NCBI GenBank assembly: GCA_028023455.1
Contig: JAQFVV010012497.1
Span: 1,738,001-1,802,000 of the forward strand
Length of the DNA stretch: 64,000 bases
Direction: 5' to 3'
Source: Epiperipatus broadwayi
Taxonomy: Eukaryota > Onychophora > Udeonychophora > Euonychophora > Peripatidae
Shown here one piece after another: positions 46,030 to 56,697 of the stretch. Under the pieces are notes generated by a model. It made no database searches. It was not told the DNA's origin and saw nothing but the letters and a program-made list of their open reading frames with translations. How positions within the stretch are numbered: the stretch's first letter is position 1; every line of letters begins with the position of its first letter. Position numbers and translations under genes: made by a program.

Positions 46030-46520
46030 CAATTCTTCACTTGTTTGTTGGGTTTCTCCTTCTGTATAATAATTGACAATGTCATACTGAAATTGTTTTT
46101 CTTTTGGCAGTAGTTCTGAACTGTTTTTGTGCATGAATTTCATCCATAAAATTCAGTAGAAATTGACGGCAGAATCCATGTTTTCACTATATTTCTGAAA
46201 GTGGGCTACTATTATGTCCAGGGAATCCCAGAATATTAAATGTAATCTTATTTGTTGATGGCATAACTAAACATTTTGTTTTGGTTGTTGATAAGTTAGA
46301 ACGTGTCCATTATACTGAAGCAAACTTTGATTCTGGCTGATAGTATAGGATCCAAGACTTTGTTCCAGTCACAATCCAATTAAGCATATTTTAAATTTCA
46401 TCTCATATTGAAAGAAATGTAAGCACAGATTCATTCAATTAATTTTGTGTTAATTGTTGAGTTTTCTGAGTACTCATTATGTGCTCTGAAAATTTAAATG
46501 ATCATGTATTATATTATATG
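46030..46520 (-). pseudogene. Mariner-type transposase relic
   Basis: Minus-strand translation near 46,375-46,200 reads WIVTGTKSWILYYQPESKFA, then QWTRSNLSTTKTKCLVMPST and ITFNILGFPGHN. This is the mariner block around the first catalytic Asp (I-x-T-G-D-E-S-W-x-x-x-Y-x-P-x-T-K), with D-E changed to T-K. Upstream is a decayed helical segment, and downstream a piece like LNFMDEIHAQKQFR. Stops break the frame. No terminal inverted repeats were identified. Confidence 0.7.
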
Positions 46521-46524
46521 TCTT

Positions 46525-48425
46525 GGTGACCTTGAGAACAAGTTGGTCCTTTTACCACATCATTACCTTTCTGCAAATCATTTTTGTTTTACATTATTGC
46601 TTCTGTTGTATGATCAGTCAAAGAAGGTGTCATAATGATAAATGTTTTTTTTTTTTTAAAATGTTTATATTTTTTACAAAGTGTTTATATTTTGAGTTCA
46701 ATCTTATTTTAATATGGGTTAAATCAGTGGAAATTGATAATCTGGAATATTGTCCTGTATTATTTAATATAGTAATTTTGGAGCTCAAGATTTATGGATT
46801 ATAGCTCTGCTACATCACTTCTGGTACTTGAACTTCTTATGAATTCCCAAGCAATAAACCATTCGATTATATTATGTGGACATTCTGTATATTGGATAAA
46901 TAGTAAATGTAAAAGTTAAGATTTTACACAAATATATATATATATTTAATTTGATCTTGAATAAATTAATACACATTTCAAAAATTATAAATAAACTGTA
47001 ATATAATAAATAAATTATTAAATTTATAGATTAATGTATATTGTTTTTTTTTTTTAATTGGTCTCTTGAATTCCCAAGATTTTTTTAATCCAAAAAATAG
47101 TATCTTAAAAATGAGTGGAAGTATTTTTTTATTCACTAACTTTATAAAATCGATTTTAGCTGATAATTGTAAACTGTACATAACTATTACTTAAAAGCTA
47201 ATTAATAGAAGTTTTAATTTGAGGAAGTGTAAAGGAAGAAAAGATAAAACTTTAATTACTAAATGTAATTAAGAAATTGATTTGAACTTTACTAATAGGA
47301 AGTAAAGGGAAAAGAAAATAGTTGATATTTTTTTGATATAAACATGTTACGTTGCTATAAATGTTTAATACAACATCCAAAATATATGCATTTTAAAGTG
47401 TATGATATAAATCTGAAATTGAGCTGCTGCTAATAATGTGAAAATAATGACAAACTATTGTCATTGATTGTCGGATGTTATTACTTGGTAATTGTACCAT
47501 GTTACTTAAATATAATATCCATTAAATATTAAAATTGAGTGTTTGTTATATTTTAATATCTTACTTTTAATGTTTATTTATTTATGGAGCCCATATATTT
47601 ATATCTTCATTTGTATATGGAAACAATATATTTATACAGGTACATTATTATTAGCATAAACAATTATTAATTGAAAGATTTCTATTATCCAGACAAATTA
47701 TAAAATATTGTTTAGAGTTATTGCTTTAATTGCTGTTGTACAAAAATTTTGTGCTAATATAAATGTTAAACATATTCTATATTTTAAAATGTCTATATAT
47801 ATATACTATATTTTAAAATGTCATGTTGTTATTAAATATAAAATACTGTATATTCATACCATTTTCAAAAAGTATGTTAATATATAACAAACTATGGATA
47901 GTAAAATTAATGTTCATTTTGATTAAAAAACAGTTTGGGTTTATAATGAGAATAAAGAGTTACTTTTTGGAATTTAAAAAATTCCAAAACCAAAAAAGTC
48001 CTGGACCCAAGGATATTGAATTAATGATAATATATCTATATGTATATTAATTCTGTGATCTATTCAAATCCAGAAAAGTTAATCTAATTAGATTTGTGAA
48101 TCAATACTTACATATTAATGACATTTAAACAGTAATTAAAGCATATTTTTAAATAAATATTTTTCAAAATTTTAAAATACATGATAATTTTTTTTTAATA
48201 AATGAGAGCATTAAATAAATACTTCAGCATAATGTATTAAGAATAGACAAATTTTTTCTCCAAGATTTTGGATAGTTGATAATTCATATTATTGATGTTC
48301 ATTTATAGAATAATATTTAAAAATATATTATTATAGTAATAGTTATTTGTTATGTAAGTTTTTAATAGGTAAATGTGAATGTACAGTTTATGAAATAATG
48401 TCATGAAAGATTATTAAAATGAGTC
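46525..48425. other. AT-rich DNA, no gene seen
   Basis: No supportable feature. TA-rich tracts near 46,930 and 47,790; a TATACTATATTTTAAAATGTC-like phrase is repeated at 47,775 and 47,802. Confidence 0.45.
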
Positions 48426-48427
48426 CT

Positions 48428-49112
48428 TATAGCCTCCATGTTAAATAACAATACGCCTGCCCTGTCGACTCTCATTGACAATATACTATGTGGATCCATC
48501 CCAGAGATACGAATAACATTTGTACTGTTTTCGCTATGGTACACACGGTACTGGCTCACCTTTAATCATGCATTAGAGCATCCGCTTGAACTATATTAAC
48601 AAAATGGAAAAAATTCAGAAAAGGGACCAGAATTTGGTCCCCTCTTACATCTATGACTCCTCATGGAGGTTATTGATCTGGCCCCCAAAGCTGATCCCTT
48701 TCACTCCTAAATAGAAATCTTCCCTGGAGAGTAATTTGAGGCTGAATGGCCTGCATCCCTTTGTGATAACTTACCTTGCTCTGCATGATTATTGCCCAGA
48801 TCCTGAGTTGTTATGGAAGTAACCTCCGGTATGAAGGGTCAGTTTGGTCATGTGGAGCATGGACAAAGGATTAGACCTATTGCTGAACTATATGAGACAT
48901 GCAAGCGTGGTCATCTATATCAACAGGATACTATTCCAGACTCGTTCCTTGCTGACATGCTTCATATTAGTCCTTTTAGCTGGTGTCAAACAAGATATCA
49001 ATAGTGAGCTTTCATCCCACTGATTATCATGTAATATATCCTATGTTTAACTATTATCATATATTGTAACTAAATTTCTGAATAAAATTCTATATTTTTT
49101 TAAAAAAAAAAA
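48428..49112 (+). pseudogene. Probable processed pseudogene of an unidentified gene
   Basis: This block is clearly richer in G and C than its surroundings and ends with AATAAA (about 49,080) followed by an A-tract (49,099-49,112), as in retrocopied mRNA. It carries several long protein-like stretches. One frame gives NNNTPALSTLIDNILCGSIP and so on to a stop near 48,600. Another gives WRLLIWPPKLIPF and LRLNGLHPFVITYLALHDYC with one internal stop. A third, 48,813-49,004, gives RPIAELYETCKRGHLYQQDT and IPDSFLADMLHISPF. The frame changes and stops indicate a dead copy. I do not recognise the parent gene. No flanking duplication was determined. Confidence 0.55.
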
Positions 49113-49499
49113 AGATTATTAAAATAATTGTATTTTCTTAAAAGTAATAAAATAATGCTTCTATAAACTAATTATATAAACAGAACTATTTGTCTAAAAG
49201 ATTGTTATGATAGCATTTTAGTAGTAATTATATATTGGACTATTTGTAATGTTAAATGTCTTTAGAAAAATTAAAACTTTATTTAAACTTTTCAAATACA
49301 TTCAGTTATTAGCAATAGTGCACAGGTTAGTATGTTATACAACCTTTTGAGTAGTAGTACTCTTCTCTCATCTTTAGATATTACTAGTCTGATCAATGAT
49401 ATTTACTAGCATTGGAAATGAATCTGAATCTAAGTTTTGTGAATGTTTAATTTAAAGTGACCAACCAACTAAGGATATTCTGCCAAAAGCAACAGTCAA

Positions 49500-50232
49500 G
49501 AGAAATTTCATATACTTATCTATGAGGGTTTTTCTGATTTTTACACTTCTTTCTAAGAGCATGATAAATTGGTGGTTTCCAGACATTATGTATTGTCACC
49601 CTAGATTGATTTATGGAGTCATTAGTGTCATTGTCATATAAGTAGCCTCTTTGAATTTTCTTTGTACTTTTTTTCTTTATCCAATTTTGAATTTTCCCAA
49701 TCAAACATATGTTCTTGGTACGTACATAGTCATCTATTTTAGATAATTCTATTTTTTTTTTTTCTGAACATCATTGTGTACTCATTTTTCAATGGGGTGA
49801 TTGGTGTCATCAATATACATTCATCAATATTCACATAGTTTTACATAGATGCAGTTTTTGTTTTTCAACATTTCAAAAGTTTAAGTTTTGTAGATGTTAG
49901 GTTTCTCATAATATGATATGATTTTGGAAAGCTGTTATGATATATTGATTGCAGATTTTCTTTAGTTTATCTGCTATTCATGGTGCATATAGATAAACTA
50001 CAGTACCACTAGTTGTTTTTGCTTTTTGTTTCTTTTTATTGTCTATTTAAGATTTCCTTAATGATAATTGATGGATAACCATTCTTTATGAGAGTTTGTT
50101 GCATTTAGATTCTTTCATTTTTCTGAACAAACTTTTTTTGCTCTGATATATTGATAGTATAACTCAGTGTGTTGTGTTTCTAGTGTGATTGAATGTATAT
50201 GTCAGTGTATGTGGGCTCTATAAACTGTAGTT
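49500..50232 (-). pseudogene. Penelope-like element copy, minus-strand arm
   Basis: The minus strand carries the C-terminal part of a Penelope-like protein in broken frames. From about 50,110, QQTLIKNGYPS is the thumb segment before the endonuclease. NICLIGKIQNWIKKKSTK and FDWENSKL (two frames near 49,690) belong to the GIY-YIG C-terminal region, and SINQSRVTIHNVWKP follows (about 49,590). Each piece has an inverted partner in the plus-strand arm, in the same order. The arm begins at about 50,230, where the plus-strand arm also begins. Confidence 0.6.
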
Positions 50233-50239
50233 TTGATTT

Positions 50240-51420
50240 TTCCATCAGGGAGTCTTAATCATAAGAAAAACTCCACACACAGGAAAATACTTAGAAAATA
50301 CACCCAATCACACCAGATGGAGTTATTCTATCATTATAAAATAGAGGAAAATCATTTTTTATTAAAAAAAAAAGAAAAGATTTATGTAGAACAAAGTCTC
50401 ATGAAGAATGGTTATCAGCTCTTATTAAGAAAACCTTAAATAGATAACAAAAAGAAACTTCAAAAGAAAAAAAAATCTATTAGTATTACTCATACATATA
50501 GGAATAGTCAGCATACTAAAGAAAATCTGCAATAAATATAACATCAGAACAGCTTTTCAAAGCCATATCACAGTACAGAATCTAAACTTGAAATGTTTGA
50601 AAAACAAAAACTGTATCTATGAAATACCATGTGAATGTGGAAAAATGTCTCTTGGTAAGACTAATCACGACTGAAAAGTAAGTGAAAGAGTATAAACTGA
50701 TAATTAGAAAAAACCCCAATATAACAGGGATCAGCAAACTTTTTAACATGAAGAGCCATTTTGTTTACCCCCCCCCCCCTAATTAAAGACTCACAGCAAG
50801 AAAAGAGATGAAAATATGAATTTCTAAATGGCTGTGGATATATTTTGAACATTTATTTTAGTAATAGAACATAATTGAATCTGTATACAAACTAACAATT
50901 ATAAAAATTCTCTTAAAAATAAATAAAAACAAAAAAATATTTTTACCGTCTGATTTATTCACAAATTACTAATATTTAAATATTTATCATATACAATAAT
51001 TACTATTCTAGAATAAGGTTGAATTCAAGAAATAACATAATGCAAATTTTTGCTTTCCTAGAGTCATCAAAATATTTATTTACAAATTACAAGAGGAAAT
51101 AAAAAATGTGTTTATGTTTATCATGATAAAAAGAGCCATCAGATTGGGATCAAAGAGCTACATTTGGCTTGAGAGTCACAGTTTGCTGACCATTGGTATA
51201 TACCAATGAATGTATGTTTGAGAAAATACTAAAATGTTGGATGGAGAGAAAAAGTACGAAGAAGACAATTCAAAGAGGGCAGCTCATGTGAAAATGACAA
51301 ATAACTACATAAGTCAATCTAGTGTGATAATTCATAATGTCTGAAAATCACTAATTAACTTTTCTCTTAGGAAAAATTGTAGAAATTAGAAAGACTCTCA
51401 TAGATATGAAATTTTTACTG
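50240..51420 (+). pseudogene. Penelope-like element copy, plus-strand arm with GIY-YIG relic
   Basis: In order: EKIYVEQSLMKNGYQLLL (about 50,375), KKICNKYNIRTAFQSHITV (about 50,520), CIYEIPCECGKMSLGKT (about 50,607). The last is the start of the GIY-YIG endonuclease, with the C-x-C pair typical of Penelope (I-Y-x-I-x-C-x-C-G-K-x-x-x-G-x-T); the usual Y-I-G is M-S-L-G here. Next come LKVSERV, an interruption by a hAT-type MITE (50,725-51,195), then NECMFEKILK and DNSKRAAHVKM, and SQSSVIIHNV (about 51,320). Stops and frameshifts make it inactive. It runs head-to-head with the minus arm. Confidence 0.7.
50725..51195. mobile_element. hAT-type MITE inside the Penelope-like copy
   Basis: The left end is CAGGGATCAGCAAACT, followed by AAGAGCCATTTTG. 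The right end is GAGCTACATTTGGC ... ACAGTTTGCTGACCATTG. These are inverted hAT-style ends (C-A-x-x-G-x-T-C-A-G-C-A-A-A-C-T followed by a GAGCC/GGCTC motif). Length is about 470 bp with no open frame. CAATATAA and GTATATAC on the flanks agree at five of eight positions, so an 8-bp duplication is possible but eroded. A C-run lies at 50,768-50,779. Confidence 0.7.
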
Positions 51421-51432
51421 ACTATTGATTTT

Positions 51433-51640
51433 GGCATAATAGCCTAATTGATTAGAGGATCACCTTAAATTCAATATTCATGAATCTAAAGATCCAGGTT
51501 TGATTCCTATGCTAGTTCTGTCATTAGTCAAGTCAATAACCTCTGAAAAAAGGGCAATAATACCATTCAAAATGTTGTGTTATATATGCTAACGTGTGGG
51601 TTGTTACTAACAATTAAAATAAAGTTTGAATTTTTCTTAA
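51433..51640 (+). repeat. tRNA-derived SINE
   Basis: TGGCATAATAGCCTAATTGA gives an A-box (TAGCCTAATTGATTAGAG) and AGGTTTGATTCC an exact-looking B-box about 45 bases on. GGCATA and TATGCT form an acceptor-like stem. The region then runs through CAATAACCTCTGAAAAAAGG and ends in an AT-rich tail (about 51,630). It is longer than a tRNA and not functional as one. Confidence 0.6.
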
Positions 51641-51644
51641 GACA

Positions 51645-53856
51645 TTTACCATTTAATAATGGATGGTAGTTAATGTAACATAATTACTACTAACGATTTT
51701 AGTCAATTCACTCTGTAGAAAGTTATTTATTATTAAATAATAATATGTTAATATAACTTTTTAAAAGAGTATCATCTTTTCTATAAGGTTTTTCTTTGGA
51801 TAATCAATTTTCTTGAATCATTTTTACGTTTTAAATTACTGCACTAACAAAGTTTTTTTTATTACTCTTTAATTTTTTTTTGTTTTGATTATTTAAACTA
51901 TTTTTGAAAACTAGATTTAATTTTTTTTTGAATTTAGATGTCTGTAAAATTATTGAAAGAGCTTTAAAAAGATAAAATGGTCATTAAAAAAGAATTAGAA
52001 GTACTTTTTTAAATCTTAATTAAAAAAAAAGAAGTGTGGAAATAATCAATACAATATTTAAATATTATATAGTATAACAAAATGCTAGAAAATTTCATGG
52101 AGTCAGCATTTGAGTACAACAAAGTAAAGTAATTAATAAATTGAGTTATATATTTAAAGTTACAATATTGCGTTTGCAGCAGGAAGTAAAATTTGGTGTA
52201 AAAAAAAAAACAAAGTGGATATTGCCAAAAAAATTTTGAACTTTAAAAAAAGTTCAAAGTTTCTTCACTTTTAAATTAATCTGTAAGGATCTTGACACAG
52301 CTCTTGCTGCTCTTGGAAAGATTTCAATTATTTATAATTTCTTATAATGCTAAAATATTGTTACATATCTTGAAAATACAAATATGTATTTTTATTGCTA
52401 ATGTTTATAAGACCGCAATTCCTTTGAGAATAACTTTTAAATGTAATGGAATTAAAAAATAAATATACCAATAATGTTACTTAAAAATAGTAATAATAAG
52501 TTGGAGGAGAGTGAAGAAATTAAGTCAAAAGTAGAAGGAAAATCGAGTTAAGAACGATATTTTATTTTCTAATTTTATAAAAATAATTATTTATTCTAGA
52601 ATGCCTGTCGAAATTTTATATTCATATTTTTATAAAATGTGCAAAAAAATATTTTTAATTGCGAGTATAATTTTTTTTAAACATAAATAAATTTCATAAC
52701 TAATTATTATTATTTTTTTTTTTTTAGAGGGGTAGGCTAGTCAGATCCTGCCTTTAAAATTGCACATACTAAAATTATTGAAAAGGCTGATTTAAAATAT
52801 TCTACTGAAGAAAACAATAGATGTAATAGTAAAAAATAAATAAATGTGTATATATTTTTTCAAGTATTATATCTCATTTTAATATTTATTTCAATTCTAA
52901 ATCTAAGCTTAGCTGCCTCACCTATGTATGCAGCCAGCTATGAGGGGGGGGGGATGTGTGCTTAAAATTCGTGTAAATTGTAGTTGATTTTTCTGCTTAT
53001 TTTACTGAAACCATTAAAACTTAATTTATTGTTCAATATCAAGTAACAAATGCAGTGATTTGAAATATTACAACAAATTAAATAATGAATATGTAATCCC
53101 AGTGCTGCAGGGAGAATTGTGGTTTTATACATTTATAAATTAAAAGCTTGAAGTGTTTTTTTCTATATTTTATTTTTTTTAACCACATTGTTGTTTATTG
53201 TACATTGGTATTGATAACACAAAAGCAAAATAAAGAATACTTTTATTATTATTATATAAAAAAAATAATCATATGATCCATTGCTCTAAAAATGGTGTGT
53301 CATATTAGCATCATAGTAAGAGATTGGGCCCCTTAATTAATTTTTTTAATTTTTTATTATTGTCCTCATCTAGAAAGTGATCTGACTCTTCAGCCCTTGA
53401 GTCTGTCAACACCCTAAGCTACACTGGCAAAATAATCCTATGATCTGTTGTTCAGGAAGTCATGCAATCTTCAATCACATTGAATCTATTTAGTTGATCT
53501 GGCTGATATTTTTTTTACTTAACCTCAACTAAAAGGACTTTGTATTATATGTGTAGGAATTCAAACTTAATCTTTCTTTTGTATATTAAATATATAAATA
53601 AATAAACTCATTTTTTTAAAAACTTGCTTTTTATATGACTATAATCATCAATAAAAAGTCTGTTTCAACTATTTTATATAGTCTTTTTGGTTTTCAAGGC
53701 ACACTAAAAATATATATATATATAATAATAAATATCACATATTCCAAAAAAAATTCAATAAAAATTATAAAATATTTTCATAATCAAAAATTCACCTTAT
53801 CTCACTCCTGCATACTTTCCTGTATAGATCCTTTAAAACATATAATTAAAAACCTA
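51645..53856. other. AT-rich DNA, no gene seen
   Basis: No supportable gene. A short inverted repeat, TTTGAACTTTAAAAAAAGTTCAAA, occurs near 52,235 (ten-base arms), and a G-run near 52,943. AAGCTACACTGGCAAAAT at about 53,417 also occurs at 13,412, so the two sites may share an unrecognised dispersed repeat. Confidence 0.45.
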
Positions 53857-54570
53857 TTATTTTCTTTTCTCTTTTGCCATTAACATCCTACTTAATTCTG
53901 GTTTTATTTCATTAATGTATATACCCTCCTTTATCATTCTTTTATTGTATGACTTAATACATTCCAAAGACTTTATTTCAAAATCCCCATGCTTAAATCT
54001 ATTCATATGAATGTAAACAGCAGAATTTTTATCACCTAAATGCTGCTTTAATCTAGTTTTTAATTTATTCTTACTAGTCCCAACGTATGTCATTTCTATA
54101 TTCTTTCTAAAACAATCCAAACATTTTATCAAATAAACTGAATTCATAATCTCTAATCTATTATAGGCCCCATTGTTATTAATTAAAAAATCTATTGTTT
54201 TATTTTTATAAACTGAACAAATTGAAGCATTATATTTCCTATTAATCATTTTAATTAATTTCTTAACTTTAATAAATAAATCTTTGGATATATTGAAACC
54301 AACATAAATAACTTTTTCTCTATTCCTATCCCTATCTAATCCCATTCTATTTTTTATTTTATTTCTATTTATATTAGAAAATAAATGTTCAACTACACTC
54401 CTAGGATTATCATTCAAAAAACATTCATTCCTAATAATATCAACCTCATTCTTAAACAAATTACTATTTGAACATAACTTAATTGCTCTAACAATTTTAT
54501 TATTAACAATATTAATTTTACTATGATTATCAATTCTGCTGTTTACATTCATATGAATAAATTTAAGCAT
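53857..54570 (-). pseudogene. Penelope-like element, thumb plus GIY-YIG endonuclease, 237-aa frame
   Basis: This intact frame carries the C-terminal part of a Penelope-like protein. Residues about 20-70 resemble the reverse transcriptase thumb (LCSNSNLFKNEVDIIRNECF). Residues 143-220 form the endonuclease: VYL at 145-147 and YVG at 162-164 stand for GIY and YIG, with Arg173 in KTRLKQH and the catalytic Glu215 in MIKEGIYINE. The paired Cys in IKCLDC precede the second motif. The palm is missing, so it is a 5'-truncated copy with no stops. The first ~8 codons come from an inverted piece of the same element (see 54,541-54,645), so the Met at 54,570 is not original. Confidence 0.75.
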
Positions 54571-54645
54571 GGGGATTTTGAAATAAAGCCTTTGGAATGT
54601 GTTAATTTATACAATAATAGATATAAAAAAAAGCAGTTCTAAAAA
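54541..54645 (+). pseudogene. Inverted fragment of the same Penelope-like element
   Basis: The plus strand reads HMNKFKHGDFEIKPLECV followed by a decayed tail and a stop. It is nearly the same as HMNRFKHGDFEIKSLECI in the minus-strand copy (residues 188-205). The two copies thus meet in opposite orientation at about 54,541. Confidence 0.75.
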
Positions 54646-54649
54646 TAAT

Positions 54650-55135
54650 GTGCACATTTCTAAATCATTTATTTCTAGGAACATGAATTTGGAAGTAACA
54701 AAAAGAGATGATTGATACTGGAAAATGATGTATGCATATCTGAAGAATTGGGAGTTGACTATATTGTAAATTTCTTTCATTTTTGGAGTCTAGGATATAG
54801 CTTAACATTAACAAGAAAATATATCAAAATTAGTTAATGGGACTACTGAGATTCAATACAAAAACTGCTTCAACCATTCTAAGGTAGGGACCTCTACAGG
54901 TCTTAAACACAAGCTTACGCTATGAAGAAAAGAGGGAATCCTTCTTTACTTCAACCTACTTTTATATATGAATAGGTGAAGCTGAAGTGGTTAGATCTAA
55001 GAGTGTGAAGCTATTCAATACTTCACTAATTAAGTCCACAATTCTTATAATATATTAATACTCGCAAAATCTTACGATTTACTACGAATCAATGGAAAGA
55101 TCCCATAGTAAGAAATATATTATGATAATTTAAAG
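54650..55135. other. AT-rich DNA, no gene seen
   Basis: No supportable feature. Confidence 0.4.
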
Positions 55136-55140
55136 TTGTA

Positions 55141-55256
55141 ATTATAAATTTTTTATTAAACGCACATTAATAAGCGTCTGAAAAATTCGAAGGTAGGTTA
55201 CAGCCTTAGTAAATATTATTTAATATAATAATGTGCGTTTAATAAAAAATTTATAA
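55141..55256. repeat. Hairpin with perfect 29-bp arms
   Basis: Bases 55,141-55,169 are exactly complementary to 55,228-55,256 (core AATGTGCGTTTAATAAAA). The loop is 58 bases and contains CGAAGGTAGGTTACAGCC, of mixed composition. Flanking bases extend the pairing imperfectly (AGTTGTAAT and ATTTCAACC). Could be a small MITE. Confidence 0.8.
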
Positions 55257-55261
55257 TTTCA

Positions 55262-56689
55262 ACCATTCTTCTAATTTTTTAATTATACCCTAACCCTTTT
55301 AAAACAATGAAAATTTTTTTTTCAATTATCTGCCTCCCATTTGAAACAATGAGAAAGATGTTAAAAAAAGGAACTTGAAAACTTGAAAGTTTTTTTAATA
55401 AAAGTTTTTAAAACATTTAAAAATAAAAATAGAAAAACAATACTGTAATCATATTTAATCATTACAATTAATATTAATCTGATTTTTTAATGGAAATTGA
55501 TAATTATTTTTTTGTAATTTTTTTATTTTTTGAAACTGCTTGAATGTATGTTGCATTAGTGGATATTTCAATTTCACTTTGTATTTTTTCTTTGAAAACT
55601 TGAAAATTACTTAGCAATTTATCATAGTTTTAAAATTTCTTCAATTTCCTCATTATTATTTTTAATGAATCCGTATTAACATTTCTCTAATGCATTTGTA
55701 TAGCCTTTTTTTGAATCAAATTATTTATGAATTGTTATAATAGTTTGTGTTTATTATAACAACTTTAAAAGCTATAGTTATACATCTTTTGTTCTTTTAA
55801 TATTTTCCATCATTATGCACTGTTAGATTATTTTTAATCTGGTTCTCTGTAGTTTTAGTAATTTTGATTGTACCAAATTGAAAGGTTCTTTAAATTTTAT
55901 TGAGATTTTATTATTTTAATAAGAATTATGAATTTATTTAAATAATTTTTTACTTAATCTTGAATATATACATTAAAAAGTATTGTAATATAAACATTGC
56001 ACTTAAAAAGTATTGTAATATAAACATAGCACAGAATAATTAATTAATTAGATGCTCATTTTAAAACTAATATTAAATATGTTTATGTAAATATTTGTAA
56101 AATTAATAAGCCTACTTTATACGAGTGCAACTTGTTATAGTATATAGCAAATTGAAACTTTAAATGCATTACTGGTAATGAAAACATTTAAATTAGATGA
56201 CATGAAGTTTACAACAGTTTTTTCCAAAATAGATTTTAGCGATTTTTTTAAAAAAAGAACTCAAAGCTGGCTACAAGATGAGTGCTACAGTCTATGGTTC
56301 CAAGTTCTGTGTTCTGAATGGATTCCAAACTGCATTAGCACAAGTAGAATTTTGCTTTTTTCTTGCAAAATTTTCTGGGACCTCCTCAGAAGCAAAGCAA
56401 GTAAAAAAAGTAGTTTAAAAAAACAAAAATTATAATAATTTTTTTTTTTGCTTAATTGAAGTTGCAACAAAATTGTGTATAATGATTTTAATTGATATTT
56501 ATATCATTCCTTTGATTTATGAATATGTAAAACCAAATTCAATATTGTGTACAGCTGTTTTTGCGATATTTGTCTTAATTTTTGTTATTTATAATGTGCT
56601 AACAATATTTGCTGGTGTGAAAAGGGATACATTGATAACTAAACTATTGACTTTTATCTAAAGTTTATTATTTTAACCAAATGATTATA
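55262..56689. other. AT-rich DNA, no gene seen
   Basis: No supportable gene. The frame at 56,178-56,435 contains WLQDECYSLWFQVLCSEW, protein-like but not recognised. A 30-bp direct repeat (AAAAAGTATTGTAATATAAA) occurs at 55,975 and 56,006. Confidence 0.4.
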
Positions 56690-56697
56690 AAAGATTA
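56690..56697. repeat. 8-bp target-site duplication, copy 1
   Basis: AAAGATTA immediately before the left terminal inverted repeat, identical to 59,214-59,221. Confidence 0.8.
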
